A stretch of 64,000 nt of DNA from Trichomonas vaginalis G3 (lineage: Eukaryota > Parabasalia > Trichomonadida > Trichomonadidae). The notes beneath the pieces are model-generated. The model was given only the letters and a program-made list of their open reading frames with translations. It did no database searches and was not told the DNA's origin. Positions within the stretch are counted from its first letter, which is position 1, and each line of letters opens with the position of its first letter. The stretch spans positions 18,423,962-18,487,961 of the forward strand of contig NC_067208.1 of assembly GCF_026262505.1 (NCBI RefSeq), read 5' to 3'. Shown here one piece after another: positions 28,664-40,262 of the stretch. A program made the position numbers and the translations under genes.

Positions 28664-31650
28664 ATGAGTATAGCTGCATATGCGTATGAAGCTGACAGAG
28701 CTAAACGTTTATATTTTGGTCAATACTCTCTCACACTTACTGACAAATATATTGTTATCACTGATGGAAATACTGAGAAATACATAACATGGAAGGACTA
28801 TGAAAAGTTTGACCCTATTTTAACTCCATGTACTATGCCGTTTATAAAGGACGGTGAAATTATTGAAAAAGATAATACAACCGTATATAGGTCTGTTTAT
28901 GAAGCATTAGAATATATGTTGAATCATAACCCAAAAAGATTGACCCAAGCACTACACCATGTGCAATGCCTTTTATTAAGGACGGTGAAATCGTAAGAGT
29001 TCCGGATTCAACGGTTTACACAGCTGTTCAAAACAGTTTACAAAACATTTTTAGCGAATATCTTTAATTCAGAAACTACAGAAATAAAATTACCATATAT
29101 AACAGATGCTAAAGAAATTAAATCAAAAACGACAACATTATTTACGTCACTTAATGATTTAATGACTTATATCATTAATATTCCTGCACCAACTACAGCA
29201 TTTGATCCAAATTCGACGGTTTGTAGTGTACCTTTCATTAATGACAGTTCAGTAATTGCTTTAAGGGATTCGACAGTAAATGAATCATTAAAGGCGTCAT
29301 TAATGAAAATCATTGATTTTAACTCATTCACGAATACATATAATTCATTCATTAATGTTTCATATGCTTCTAAAGAAGGTGAGCCAAAAACTATCAATAA
29401 AGCGGTGTATGAAATAAAAGCATCAACGACGAAATTGAATTCGTTAACTTTTGACGGTGATAGTTTCGTTAATGACATAACATCGGGGAAAACAATTTTA
29501 ACGAAAGAATACTTAAAATCTCATGTTAGTGAGTTCGTTGAAATTGAAAAAGAAGGTGGAATTAAGTTCGATCCACTGAATTTCATTTTCAGCTTAGCGA
29601 ATGCGGGTGTTAGTTTCGCTGAATGGACAACTATACAGAGTGAAATAAATGCAATATGGACGTTTTTGGGGTCAAAAGCTGGAATGGGTGAGCTTGTAAA
29701 TGCTGCAAGAACATTAGGTGAAACAGGAAATTTTGTAGATGGTTTTAAAAGACTTGTTTCAAATGTTTTAACAAACACAAAGAAATTATTTAGATATACC
29801 ATACATAACGGTCAGATTTTCGAACAGGTAGCAACAAACCCTCCGGTTATGGCTGCGTTGATGATGGTTAGAGATATAAAACCACGTAACGACGGGAACG
29901 AAGAACATGAACAACAGGATACTGGTCGGGTTATTCGAGACATTAAAACGTGTATCCTGAAGTTATTGATTTATTTAGAGGAGTTAATGATTCAATTTCA
30001 AAACATTCTATAACCATCGATGAAGAGAATAAATTAACAGATTATATATTCGTCATTATTGCAGAATTAATGAAGAGAATAAATGAAAAAGGAATTGGTG
30101 ATATCATTAATGTCAGCGATGTAATGATGAAAAGAAATTTTGACTCATTATTTACAAAACCGAAAACAGAATATAGTCTTTATGACGTAATTACCGAATT
30201 AATGAAAAAGATTAATGATAATAAGAGTTCTGGCGGAAGAGTTGAATTAGAAGTGAATGATGTTAATGAGAAATTAGCCGAAAAAGCAGACAAAAATGAG
30301 CTTTTAGCTCTGAGTGATAAAGTCAAGAACCATGTTCATTATATAACTTCAGACGAACAGATTATAACGGACTACCATGGATATTTAACACGAAGTGATG
30401 AAGCGAAGACAAAAAATGTTAATGAAAGAAGAATAAATACATTCGTGCTAAAGGTTATGACATAAGCTGTACGTACAGTATGATGTGAAGCTAAAGCACC
30501 AGAAGCATTTGGTTATACCGGTGAAATTTATGCCTCTACTTTCAATGTTAACGGTGTATTAGTTGAACCAAGATTTACTTTGAGAGTTAAGGCAAAAATA
30601 ACTTTTGAAGATGCTATTAAAAGTAAAGCTGACAAAGTTGAACTCGAAGCAATGAACAAAGTTTTGAAAGCTCATAAACACAACATCTCCGATATAAATG
30701 AACTTCAAGCTACATTAAATAGTAAAGCTGACAAGAACCATACACATGAATCCTTCACTACTGTTAGAGCAGACGACATAATATTGAACTATACCCTTGT
30801 TCAAGTGCACTTTAGAGAATCCAAGTACAAGCGTAAAAGATACACTAAATCCTTAAATAGTAAATGTATGAACATTGAAGTCATGTCAGAAACTTTGAAA
30901 CACATGAACTACCAGCAATGTTAGATAAGAAAGCAGATAAAGAACATACACATAACTCCTTCTCAACTGTTGCTATAGAAAGTATTGAAGGAACGGTTGA
31001 CGGAACTGATGGGATGCATTATATTGTAAACCTCCTAACTTTCCACAAGGTTTAAACATCGAATGAAAACATAACAACGAAGAAAAAATTAGCTGTAAAA
31101 ATGTTTTATGTCATGGGTGATGAAAAATAATGTTAAATTCACTGCTCAAGATTTATATGATAAGAAAAGCAGACAAAACAGAGCTTCAAACATTAAAGAC
31201 TGAAATACTTCAAACATTATATCCTGTTGGTTCTATTTAACGTCAATGAACTCAACAAATCCAGAAACAGTTCTGGTTTGGTACGTGGAAGCAGATTGTA
31301 GATAAATTCTTATACTGTGCTAACTCTTCAAAGCAAACAGGAGGTTCGAAGAAAATTAAAGAAGCACCTTCCCACCGCACACTCATACAGGAACTACAAA
31401 CACAACAGGTAATCATTCACATTCAATAACAAAAAGAGGTTATACAAAATCTGTGCAGCAGAGTTCGGATAGACAGGGAATGCATAGATATGATATTTCA
31501 AGTGACCAGTAGATTCAACGCAGGTATTTTCTGTGGAACCGCAGGAAATCATTCACACACTTTCACAACAAATCCAACAGGCTCGGGTGCAGATTATATG
31601 CCACCATTTGTGACTATATTCGCATGGTACCGCGTTCAATGAACGCGCTT
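28664..31650 (+). pseudogene. Tail-fibre-like gene with collar-type C-terminus, broken
   Basis: The span opens with three related modules of about 55-60 residues with cores TPCTMPFIKDGEI, PCAMPFIKDGEI and TVCSVPFINDSS (about 28803, 28950 and 29190). A long helical region follows, then KADK-HTH motifs (KADKNHTH) of the type seen in phage tail fibres. Near the end are GNHSH-type motifs and MPPFVTIFAWYR, which resembles the tail-collar ending of phage and giant-virus fibres. A receptor-binding spike role is inferred. The gene is broken, with at least half a dozen breaks, so no product is expected. Confidence 0.6.
31631..31647. repeat. GC-containing hairpin at the fibre gene end
   Basis: CGCGTTCAATGAACGCG, a 7-bp stem with a 3-base loop, at the 3' end of the fibre-like gene. 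Confidence 0.6.
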
Positions 31651-31682
31651 GAGCCTAGAATAAAATCTTTAACTTTACATAA

Positions 31683-32772
31683 ATGAGCTTGAAAGAAGTA
31701 TTCGAACAACATCCATGGAGGTCATTTAAGAAGTTCAATGAAGCTGCAAAGAGTTGGGGATTTACTAACAGAGCTGAAGTGAAAAGGTTCTTTGACAAAA
31801 ATGTTGTACATCAAACAAAAAAATAAACCCTTACGACTACTTTTTACCAATTTACTCCAACACTCCTGACGCATACCAATTTGACACTCTCTTCAAGTAT
31901 AAGAAAGGAGGACATAAATCATTCCTCATCTTCATTAATGTTAACACTCGTAAAGCATATGCATATCCAATGAAAAATAAAGGAACTCGTGAAGTGTTAG
32001 AGTTTTACAAAAGTTTGTAGCAGAACACATAGCCCAAGTACTTTAACATCAGACCAAGACAGTGCATACTCAGCAATGAAATCACAGATTTTCTCATTAA
32101 GCATAACATAACTCACTACACTACTGAAGACCATAACCATAACATACTCGGCATCATAAACCGCTTCATAAGAACGCTCAGAGATTTAAACAAGAGCGAG
32201 ACTTTACCGAAGAAACAATGAAACATTTCATCGAAGTTTACAATTCCTCAACAACATTCTACAACAGGACATACACCAAATTCAATGACACAACAACAAG
32301 AAGAAAAGTATATACAAAAGAAACGAAGCCAAACACAAAATATCAGAAATTCAACACAATTTACCCTCATTCCTGGTACAAAAGTTCGTGTAGTTCTTGA
32401 CGACAAAACCGTTGACAAAGAAACGTTTAAGGTTAAGTAGAAAACTATTATATCGTAGACTCTACGCAAGGTAATGGATATCTTATAAAAGCTGCTGACG
32501 ACTCTATTGCGTTTTACCCTCGTCACAAATTAGTCGAAAGTAGTAATAGCAAACTTGCTGAAACCATTGACGAAGCAAAGCGAGGAGTGGTTATTGAAAT
32601 ACTTGGCTACAACATAAACGATGACACTTATAAAGTAAGATATGAAGGAGGCGTTGAAGATGTTATACCATCTAAGAACTTGAGAGAGTCGAAGCCAACA
32701 CATCTGGGACCATTAGAGCGGGAGTATTGGAAAGACAAAAATAAGCCAGAAAGAATAAGAAAATTCTTCTAA
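31683..32772 (+). pseudogene. Maverick rve-type integrase, broken
   Basis: The span opens at an ATAAATG start. Translations include YQFDTLFKYKKGGHKSFLIF, the beginning of the retroviral-type (rve) integrase core with its first catalytic aspartate, and later tokens TSDQDSAY and HNITHYTTEDH-like text of the same core. The C-terminal segment (DDTYKVRYEGGVEDVIPSKN) looks like a small chromodomain-like barrel, as in T. vaginalis Maverick integrases. Integrases of this class cut and join element ends and target-site DNA. The gene is broken, with several breaks. Confidence 0.75.
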
Positions 32773-32880
32773 ACTTTTTCATTAGATGTAAATCAGACAT
32801 GAATGAGAACAGTCATGTATTATTAATGGTACCATTTATTTTAACATAAATTTACACCAAAAATATATTTTAGGTGAAGA

Positions 32881-32894
32881 GGTGAGATCTCACC
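32881..32894. repeat. Palindromic unit, copy 2
   Basis: GGTGAGATCTCACC, about 110 bp after the integrase stop. It is preceded by TAGGTGAAGA and followed by CGTTTTTTCACCC, then a CCGCTTAGCGG hairpin at 32911-32921. Confidence 0.85.
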
Positions 32895-32970
32895 CGTTTT
32901 TTCACCCTCACCGCTTAGCGGCTCAGATTGCTTTAGCTTTCTCGTGAATTTTCATGAATTTCCTTAAGAT

Positions 32971-33025
32971 AGAAAAATAAAGTTAGTTTTATTTTTATTT
33001 ATTTTTTTTATTTTGTATAAAAGAT
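32971..33025 (+). promoter_or_regulatory. Shared T-rich leader module, copy 1
   Basis: Sequence AGAAAAATAAAGTTAG followed by a long T-rich tract and TATTTTGTATAAAAGAT, directly before an ATG. Close copies precede the genes at 34146 and 34844 and, in diverged form, 57390. It probably is a promoter shared by a set of accessory genes. Confidence 0.6.
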
Positions 33026-33715
33026 ATGATTTCAACAATCGGCACAACAACAATTCAAACAACTACAGCACCAAACTCGCTAGTCATGAATCCTACGTCA
33101 ATGTTGGTAGAGATGAAAAGCTTTATTCCTTCTTCATATACTTTTGAAACAGAAATCCAGAAGATAAAGCAAGAACTTTTAACAAGTAATTTAGACTGTA
33201 GTGCGAAAGATGAAACAAATGAACAGTATCTTTATGAAATGCAGGACATTATTGACCATTTACCCAAATTGCCTGAAATCCAACAGCAAAAACTAACTAT
33301 TCCTGAATTCGACGAAATAGAAGTGAAACCAACTGACTCAGTAGAAATAAAGAAATTCATACGTAAAGTAAATTATGAGTTTCTAGGATATCATTGCAAC
33401 CATAAAGTTATGGACAAAGATTGCGACATGGTTTATAAAAATATTTCTGACATATATAAATCGGTGGAGTTTAAGACATACGATAACTTTGTTTCATTAG
33501 TTGCAAAATGTGTTTGGGAAATAAGAGATAAAGATAGAAGAGGTAAGGTATGGCATGAACAGTTAAAACCAGCAGCTTTTGAGTTAAAGAAAACCATTGA
33601 CGCCTTAGTTGTTCTAGCTGGTTTTATTTCAATGTATAACGCAAAAATGAATCCGCAATGTTCAAAATGTAAAGCAGCAATAAGAAAATATATAACTACT
33701 CAGTCAAAGAGATAG
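33026..33715 (+). CDS. Unknown accessory protein with Cys/His motif
   Basis: 229 residues. The N-terminal 40 are Thr/Asn-rich; the C-terminal half is helical with YHCNHKVMDKDC and ends MNPQCSKCKAAIRKY, so four cysteines and a histidine could bind zinc. It lies with KilA-N genes under the same leader module, which suggests a DNA-binding or regulatory accessory protein. The stop is followed within 6 bp by the next start. No family recognised. Confidence 0.5.
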   Translation: MISTIGTTTIQTTTAPNSLVMNPTSMLVEMKSFIPSSYTFETEIQKIKQELLTSNLDCSAKDETNEQYLYEMQDIIDHLPKLPEIQQQKLTIPEFDEIEVKPTDSVEIKKFIRKVNYEFLGYHCNHKVMDKDCDMVYKNISDIYKSVEFKTYDNFVSLVAKCVWEIRDKDRRGKVWHEQLKPAAFELKKTIDALVVLAGFISMYNAKMNPQCSKCKAAIRKYITTQSKR

Positions 33716-33720
33716 AAAGA

Positions 33721-33969
33721 ATGCGAAACGACTATGCAGACTTAAAGAAAGAAGCAGAAAAGCCAGCAGAAGATAAAATGGATATGTTGACATTTCTTAA
33801 TAAAAACTATCCAACAGCAGAAGATTTCCTTCTGTCTGACGTCAAGAAGAAATATAAAGAGACTTTCGGCATGATTAAAACATTCGATGTACTAAAAGAA
33901 GAAATTGAAGCTACGAAATTGTTTAGGATTTCAAATATACATCGTACAATTCATGTAAAACGCTTGTGA
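33721..33969 (+). CDS. Unknown small protein
   Basis: 82 residues, Lys/Glu-rich, with FLLSDVKKKYKETFG, a pattern seen in small winged-helix domains. It starts 5 bp after the stop of the preceding gene. It may be a separate gene or the tail of that gene in a decayed element. No family recognised. Confidence 0.35.
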   Translation: MRNDYADLKKEAEKPAEDKMDMLTFLNKNYPTAEDFLLSDVKKKYKETFGMIKTFDVLKEEIEATKLFRISNIHRTIHVKRL

Positions 33970-34012
33970 AAAAAGAGGTGAAAAAAGAGGTGAAAAATTA
34001 GGTGAAAAAAAA

Positions 34013-34026
34013 GGTGAGATCTCACC
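34013..34026. repeat. Palindromic unit, copy 3
   Basis: GGTGAGATCTCACC preceded by four direct copies of a G(A)GGTGAAAAA-type repeat (33976-34012) and followed by TCTTCACCT. It starts within 10 bp of the stop of the 33721-33969 gene. Confidence 0.85.
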
Positions 34027-34145
34027 TCTTCACCTAAAAATTATTTTTATTGAATTCAGCACAAAAATAATGAATTTCATTAGTTAGAAAAATAACGCTA
34101 ATTTTATTTTTATTTATTTTTTTATTTTGTATGTAAAGACAGTAA

Positions 34146-34755
34146 TGACAAACATTGAGTTTGAAACAGTTAGAAAGATAGACAATGACACCAAAGTAGT
34201 TAGAATAGGTGATTTAAACGTAAGATACTCAAAGAAATACAACAAATATTCTTTGTCAGACATTATATCTCCATCTGGAAAGAAAACAAACGACTGGGTT
34301 AGAAATGCTTCAACTCAGAAAATTTTGACAAGAAATCCTGAGCTTATGATATCAATAGCATTTCATGGAACAAGAGCATATCTTATAGACAAAAGTCTTA
34401 TACCAATAGTTTTGTTATGGTTAGACCCAGTTGTTGGATATAACTTCATAACATATGGTTCATTCGATACGGAACGTTGCAGTGAAGGCTTACTTTACAT
34501 CGTCAGAAACCGAAGGACTTCAACACAAAAAGATATAAGATAGGAAGGACATATAATATAACTCAAAGATATGACAGTACAGTCAATAGAGTCAAGGTTG
34601 TGTTTGTTAATGATATGAGAGCTGCTGAAACAGAACTGCTTGAAGTTTTTGAGAAAATGTATGGTGCTCCCACGAAAGGTAAAGAAACGTTTGAAGTAGA
34701 TGAGATAGATAAAGCTATAAAATTATTTGACGAAGTTGCTGAAAAATACATGTAA
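34146..34755 (+). pseudogene. KilA-N/T5orf172 protein, broken copy
   Basis: This gene is almost the same as the whole gene at 56779-57390 in element 2, and the likeness extends into both flanks (T-rich leader before, AGCGTTTATTTTTGGTC after). The N-terminal part carries a KilA-N/Bro-N-type DNA-binding fold (RYSKKYNKYSLSDIIS) and the C-terminal part a T5orf172 (GIY-YIG-related) domain. It is broken, with about one break. Such pairs are spread among large DNA viruses, phages and trichomonad Mavericks. Confidence 0.75.
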
Positions 34756-34784
34756 AGCGTTTATTTTTGGTCTTTTGTGAAAGT

Positions 34785-34843
34785 CAGAAAATAAAGTTAG
34801 TTTTATTTTTATTTATTTTTTTATTTTGTATGTAAAGACAGTA
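34785..34843 (+). promoter_or_regulatory. Shared T-rich leader module, copy 3
   Basis: Nearly identical to 34085-34143: GTTAGTTTTATTTTTATTT then TATTTTGTATGTAAAGACAGTA before an ATG. Confidence 0.6.
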
Positions 34844-34956
34844 ATGACAACATCAGAGAACACAACAACAGTTATAGTCATGAAGCTATAAATGAAGAAT
34901 ACGAGTACATACAGTATAACAAACAGTTACGTCTCATTCGTTCAGTCAAAGATGAC

Positions 34957-35670
34957 ATGTACCAAATGCAAAGTATAATGAATGCTCTTCGTTCTACAAA
35001 GCAAGCATATCATTGGTTTGAAAACCAACAGACAAAAGAACTTTTAGAAGAATTTCCTCATATGATTGCTTCCCTCGGAAAACCGAGAGAAGAGATTCCG
35101 TATGAAAATCGCAAGAATTTGGCTCCTGGTTTGAAAGGTTATTATGTTCATAGACTTTTAGTAAACGCTGTAGCAATGTGGGCTTCACCTCGTTATGCTT
35201 GTTATATTTTCATGATGTTAGATGAACTATATAAAGCAGAACGTGGAGAGATGGAAAAGAAACTTCAAGCAAAAGATGAAGTCATTGAATCCAAAGACAA
35301 AAGCATACAGAAAAGAATACCGCGTTCAGTACCAAAAGGAAAGGAAAAGAGTTATAAGTATATGATATATACTGAAGAGTTGGAGAAAGAAGAAGATAAA
35401 GATATGGTTATGTTGCATTTAGTCAGAAGAAACAACAAGAGCTTTTATGACTTAGCTAAGATATATAAATCTGACAGAAACTGGTTCTATCGTGAAAACT
35501 TACCGATTTCAATGACACCGAATGAGCAAATAAAGGAAATTGTCAAAAATACTCTTCCTCAAACACACTATGACATCAAAGGTTGCACAATACTTACATT
35601 CAAAGAAGACTTAACATTACTGAAGGAAAAAATAACAGAATATTTCGATAACTTCAAAGAGGAAGAATGA
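34957..35670 (+). CDS. KilA-N domain protein
   Basis: About 237 residues readable. Residues 1-100 match the KilA-N DNA-binding domain (KQAYHWFENQQTKELL, then NLAPGLKGYYVHRLLVNAV and the MWASPRYACYIFMMLDEL ending). A Lys/Glu coiled linker follows, then a C-terminal domain of about 120 residues (YKYMIYTEELEKEEDKD, NRNNKSFYDLAK-like, RNWFYRENLPISM) of the kind found after KilA-N in poxvirus and other large-virus proteins. The shared leader module ends at an ATG at 34844, about 110 bp upstream, so the 5' part of the gene is uncertain and it may be broken once. A regulatory or anti-host DNA-binding role is inferred. Confidence 0.7.
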   Translation: MYQMQSIMNALRSTKQAYHWFENQQTKELLEEFPHMIASLGKPREEIPYENRKNLAPGLKGYYVHRLLVNAVAMWASPRYACYIFMMLDELYKAERGEMEKKLQAKDEVIESKDKSIQKRIPRSVPKGKEKSYKYMIYTEELEKEEDKDMVMLHLVRRNNKSFYDLAKIYKSDRNWFYRENLPISMTPNEQIKEIVKNTLPQTHYDIKGCTILTFKEDLTLLKEKITEYFDNFKEEE

Positions 35671-35781
35671 AGTCACGACAACATTAACGAAGAAGTCACG
35701 ACAACATTAACGAAGAAGTCACGACAGAAGTCACGACAACATTAACGAGAGAGAATGAGGTGAAAAAGAGGTGAAAAAACG

Positions 35782-35795
35782 GGTGAGATCTCACC
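35782..35795. repeat. Palindromic unit, copy 4
   Basis: GGTGAGATCTCACC between two convergent genes. It is preceded by direct GAGGTGAAAAA copies and, just before (35671-35750), by short direct repeats of GAAGTCACGACAACATTAAC. Confidence 0.85.
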
Positions 35796-35819
35796 TCTTC
35801 ACCAAAAATATATTTTTGA

Positions 35820-36293
35820 TTAAATAGCTTCAGGGTCTATTTCTTCAACCATTTCACTTCCTTCGTCAATGTCAATAGAAGCTTCTTCAACCTTTGGTAA
35901 GAATTTCTGTATAACATCTTTGTTCGTTATTGTCTTCAGAGATGAAGGATAATATTTCACATATGTTTCACCCTTCTTATATTCTTTCTGTTCGGAAAGA
36001 TTTAAAACAATACTGAAGAAGTCAATATTAGAGTTCTTTATAACAGTATAATGAGTATCTTTGACATTCACGAAGAAACTCTTTTGTTTCAAAACTACTG
36101 CTAACTCTTGTGAAGTATAACGTTTGCGGTCAATGACGATAGCTAATGGTCTGACATACTGACCAAACTTAGATTCTTTCACAAACTTCTTGTTAAAGAT
36201 AACATTAACATTTGAAGCATTATTGAACTCATTCTTGATGGCAGTAGCGAGAGCATTGTATGAAAAGAACTTGCAATCTTGCATGTGTTTCAT
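35820..36293 (-). CDS. Unknown protein with acidic tail
   Basis: 157 residues, mixed alpha/beta (NFFSIVLNLSE-like, KKGETYVKYYPSSLK) with an acidic C-terminal tail (DEGSEMVEEIDPE). The whole frame is open and the start follows an AT-rich TATTTTAATG context. It is divergent from the polymerase gene, with about 90 bp of A/T runs between. No family recognised. Confidence 0.5.
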   Translation of the reverse strand: MKHMQDCKFFSYNALATAIKNEFNNASNVNVIFNKKFVKESKFGQYVRPLAIVIDRKRYTSQELAVVLKQKSFFVNVKDTHYTVIKNSNIDFFSIVLNLSEQKEYKKGETYVKYYPSSLKTITNKDVIQKFLPKVEEASIDIDEGSEMVEEIDPEAI

Positions 36294-36384
36294 TAAAATA
36301 AAAATATTAAATTATTTTGAAAATAACTTTAAAAAAATCTAATCTAATTTTTTCAAAAAATATTTTTTTTATTTCCTACTAAAA

Positions 36385-39300
36385 ATGTATCGGAAGTTGT
36401 CTAAGTTAGAACACTCGGAAATAAAACAACTTCTTACAGAAGCTAACATAGATGTTGCAAAACATTACGCAACAAACAAAAAAGCACTCGCTGACTTCAT
36501 TAAAGACTACAATGGTGCAATAAGTTATGATAGAATTCATGAGTTCATAAAGCCGCAACGCGGCGAGGACGAAGTCCATGCAAGAGCATTTCCTTTAAAT
36601 GACGTTGCTATTGACTTATATCATAGACGTTCAGTACCTCATGAAGTAAGAAGAGAAATGTTTGACATAACAAATGCAAACGTTGGTGAAACAAGAAGAA
36701 GAGACGACACACTGAAACAACAGAGAAGAGAGATGTTTAAAGTGCTATAGAACAAGTTCGCAAAGCTAACGATGTCATTCGTTCCATTGACGACAAACCA
36801 AAAGAAGGTGAGAGATGGTTAAAGAAAGATGAAGAGAATAGGAAGAGAAATGTGAAGTCAGGCAATAGACTCATTGACTTTAACATCGAAGCTTTAGATG
36901 AACCAAACAGAGACTACTTACACAAACATTTCGGTAAGGTTTTCATGAGACTCTTAGAGAAAATTAAAATAAACTCACAACAGAGATGGATGGTATGTTA
37001 TAAACTTGGTGGAAAGTATGAATGTTCTACGTTAAACCTCAATAATATTGGAACATTACTACATCAGCTCTTGAAGGAGAACTTTATATCAGAGATAGAA
37101 GCAAATGCTGCAGGTATTGTTGAAATGCACTATGACTTCTTCTTGACAAACATAAAGAATCTTACTGAAATAAAGATGTATGATTTAACAGAATATGAAG
37201 GCTTAACGATGTCAGATGTAAAGAAAGGCAAACCAAAAAAGAGACCATATAGAGATGAAAGCACACTGACAAATGACCAGAAAGCCATTTTGGAAGCTCT
37301 TAAGCAAACAGGAAACCCAGCACTTATAGAAAGCTTTTGGAAAGATAATGGTGAAAAGAAGTTTTATAAGAAGAGAAGCGGTCAGTTCTGGAAGTATCTT
37401 TGCACATTACCTATAAATCTTGAACGCTACCAAATCTTCAATGAACTGAACAAAAGAACTGCAACACTTATGACAGAAGACAATTGTTCGTTTATGCTTG
37501 CATTCAGGCTGGAGTAGATGGAGAGACTATTGACCACATGAGAGAAGTCATTCGTGTTAGAGACTTTCCTCAAAGTAAAGTACAAGAAATTTCTGACGCA
37601 ACAGGTATAGCATTTAATGTTACCATTGGTTATTTCAATGACTCAAGACATAATGAAATAAAGAGATACATACCAAAAGAATGTGAAACTGTTCGAACTA
37701 TTGACTTACTTCTTGTTGAAGACCACTACATGCTAAATGAAAGATTACCAATGACAACATATTTCATTCGCAACTATATAGAAATTCTCAAGCTGTGGTG
37801 GAATGAACATTGAGAAACAATGAAGATTTATACAAAGAGAGAAGATAAATATGTAGTTCGTTATGATAGAACAACACCGTTATGGGATGTTATGAAAACA
37901 TTGTGGGAGTGCAAATATTTCGAACCTATTTCTTATGGAGAACTTTTCACATATACTACTGACTTATATAAACAGAACCTTGCACCATTTAAAGATTTGA
38001 CATATGCTCCAAAGTATTGTGTACAACTGAAGAAGAAAGCCGAGTCAAAAGAAGTAAATAAAAATAAGTGCAAGTTCATTCCTGAGCACGTTTTCTTTGC
38101 TGACTTTGAGTGCAGTACCGATGGCTTTCATAAAGCTTTTAACATATGTTACGACAGTGAAGATGGTTCAGTGAGTGAAAGCATTTGGGGTCAGAACTGT
38201 GCAACAGAATTTTTGGAACGACTTCCTGACAAGAGTTTAATATATTTCCATAACCTCAGTTATGATATAAACTTCATCTTAAGACACATGACAGAAGTGA
38301 AAGGAACTCCCATCATTAAAGGTTCACGAACAATGCAAATAACTGGCTTATATAAAGGAAGGGCAATTATTATAAAAGACTCTTACAGTGTTATAAATAA
38401 GAAGCTTAAACTATTTCCTGCTATGTTTAACTTACAAACAGGACCGAAAGAAGTATTTCCATATAACTACTACAGCAGTGTTTTGTTAGCAAATGACAAC
38501 AGAACTGGTGTCATTTCTGAAGCATGTAAGTTTATCCGGATGCAGATACATTCATGAAAAACATAGATTCCATCAAAGGTTGCAGAATAGATGAAACCAC
38601 TTCGACTTAGAAAAGTATAGCACATTTTATTGCAAACAAGATGTAAGAATTTTAAGAGAAGGTTTTGTTAAGTTCCGCAATGACATATTGAAAGAATTTG
38701 ATTTAAACGTTTATGACTACGTTAGTATTTGTTCAATTGCTAACAAATTGTTGAGAACAGAGTGTACTTCCCGAATGGAAATTTATATGACCTCTCAAAT
38801 AAACCAAGAGAATTTATTTCACGCTGTATTCAAGGTGGAAGATGTATGCTGTCAGATAACATTAAACAAAAGAGCGAAAAGAAACTCATTGCTGACTTTC
38901 GACGCTGTTTCATTATATCCATCAGCTATAGCAAGACTTTATACTTTAGAAGGTATTCCAAAGGTTATGAAGAAAGAAATGTTAAGCACAGAGTATCTCA
39001 TGAGACATTTATTCGATGACGACCAAAAGGAACCCATTGGTGAAAAGTTTATGTCTGGCTTCTTTGTTCTCATTAAGATAACAGAGATTGGAATACATAG
39101 ACACTTTCCTTTAATAGTTTGTGACCCTGAACTAAATCCAGAACTTAACGTTCCCAGAAGTTCAAACACTTGCTGTTTAATGTATGTTGACCATATAACA
39201 TTACAAGACCTCATAAAATATCAAGGTGTCAAATGTGAAGTGTTGCAAGGATACTATTACGATGGAAACAGAGATATTAGAATAAGAGATGAAGTAAAGA

Positions 39301-40157
39301 AGTTGTTTGAGTTAAGGTTAAAGTATAAGAAAGAAGGAAATCCTTTGCAAGAAAATATAAAGCTCATTCTGAACAGTATTTATGGCAAAACTATTCTATC
39401 TCCTATTGAGTCAAAAATAACCATAGTAAATGACAAAGATGCTATAAGATATGCCATCAGAAACTACAACCATATAGTGAAGTTCGAAGGTTTGGATGGT
39501 TCAGATAAAACTATTTTCAAGCTAACGAAAAGCATTTGCAGACACTTTAACTTCTGTCCACTTGGTGTTAACATTCTGTCTATGTCGAAGAGAATAATGT
39601 GTGAAGTATTCTGTACTGCTGAGGACTTAGGAATGGACATCTTTTATAGCGATACGGACAGTATGCATCTCTACAATGAAGATATCCCTCGTTTAGCTGA
39701 AGAGTTTGAGAAACGTTATGGAAGAGTTCTCATTGGTAAAAACCTTGGTCAATTTCATAGCGACTTTGCAGAAATCACAAAAGATAAACAAAGTTTAGCA
39801 TACAAGTCAATATTTTGTGGAAAGAAGACTTACATAGACTTACTCACGAATGATTTAAATGAAGTTGCATTTCACTGCAGAATGAAAGGCGTGAAGCAAG
39901 ATGTTATTGCTTTAACCGCTAATGAAATGTTTCCTGACTCTGTTCAGTGTTTCTATGATGAAGATAAAGGTTTAATGGTTCCGCAAGGAAAATTTGACAA
40001 AGACTCTGAGTTCAGTGTTATGAAGTTATATAAAGCACTTTATGACGGTCAAGAGATTGCATTCGACTTATGTAAGTCGTGTCAACCTTGCTTTGCTGAA
40101 AAGTTTAACTTTTCTATTCAGACTAAGACTTCATTCATAAGAAAGCTTAAGTTCTGA
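36385..40157 (+). pseudogene. Protein-primed B-family DNA polymerase, broken
   Basis: The Polinton replicative polymerase. The span of 3.8 kb fits the large Polinton enzyme, with a helical N-terminal part that may hold the terminal-protein-like region. The exonuclease motifs FFADFECSTDG and HNLSYDINF, then polymerase motif A FDAVSLYPSAIA, motif B LILNSIYGK and motif C FYSDTDSMH are visible in order. Such enzymes copy linear genomes from a protein primer at the terminal repeats. The gene is broken, with about four breaks. A GC-rich double hairpin lies inside its 5' part (36552-36577). Confidence 0.9.
36552..36577. repeat. GC-rich double hairpin
   Basis: GCCGCAACGCGGC directly followed by GAGGACGAAGTCC, inside the polymerase reading frame. 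Confidence 0.75.
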
Positions 40158-40227
40158 GGTCATGAATGAGAAAAATAATGAGGTCATTTATTTTTGTCAG
40201 CAGTGAGACCATTCATGATAAAAATAA

Positions 40228-40252
40228 GCCGCTAGCGGCAAGGGCGAAGCCC
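40228..40252. repeat. GC-rich double hairpin
   Basis: GCCGCTAGCGGC followed by AAGGGCGAAGCCC, between the convergent polymerase and 40263-41120 genes. Confidence 0.8.
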
Positions 40253-40262
40253 ATGTGGTCAT

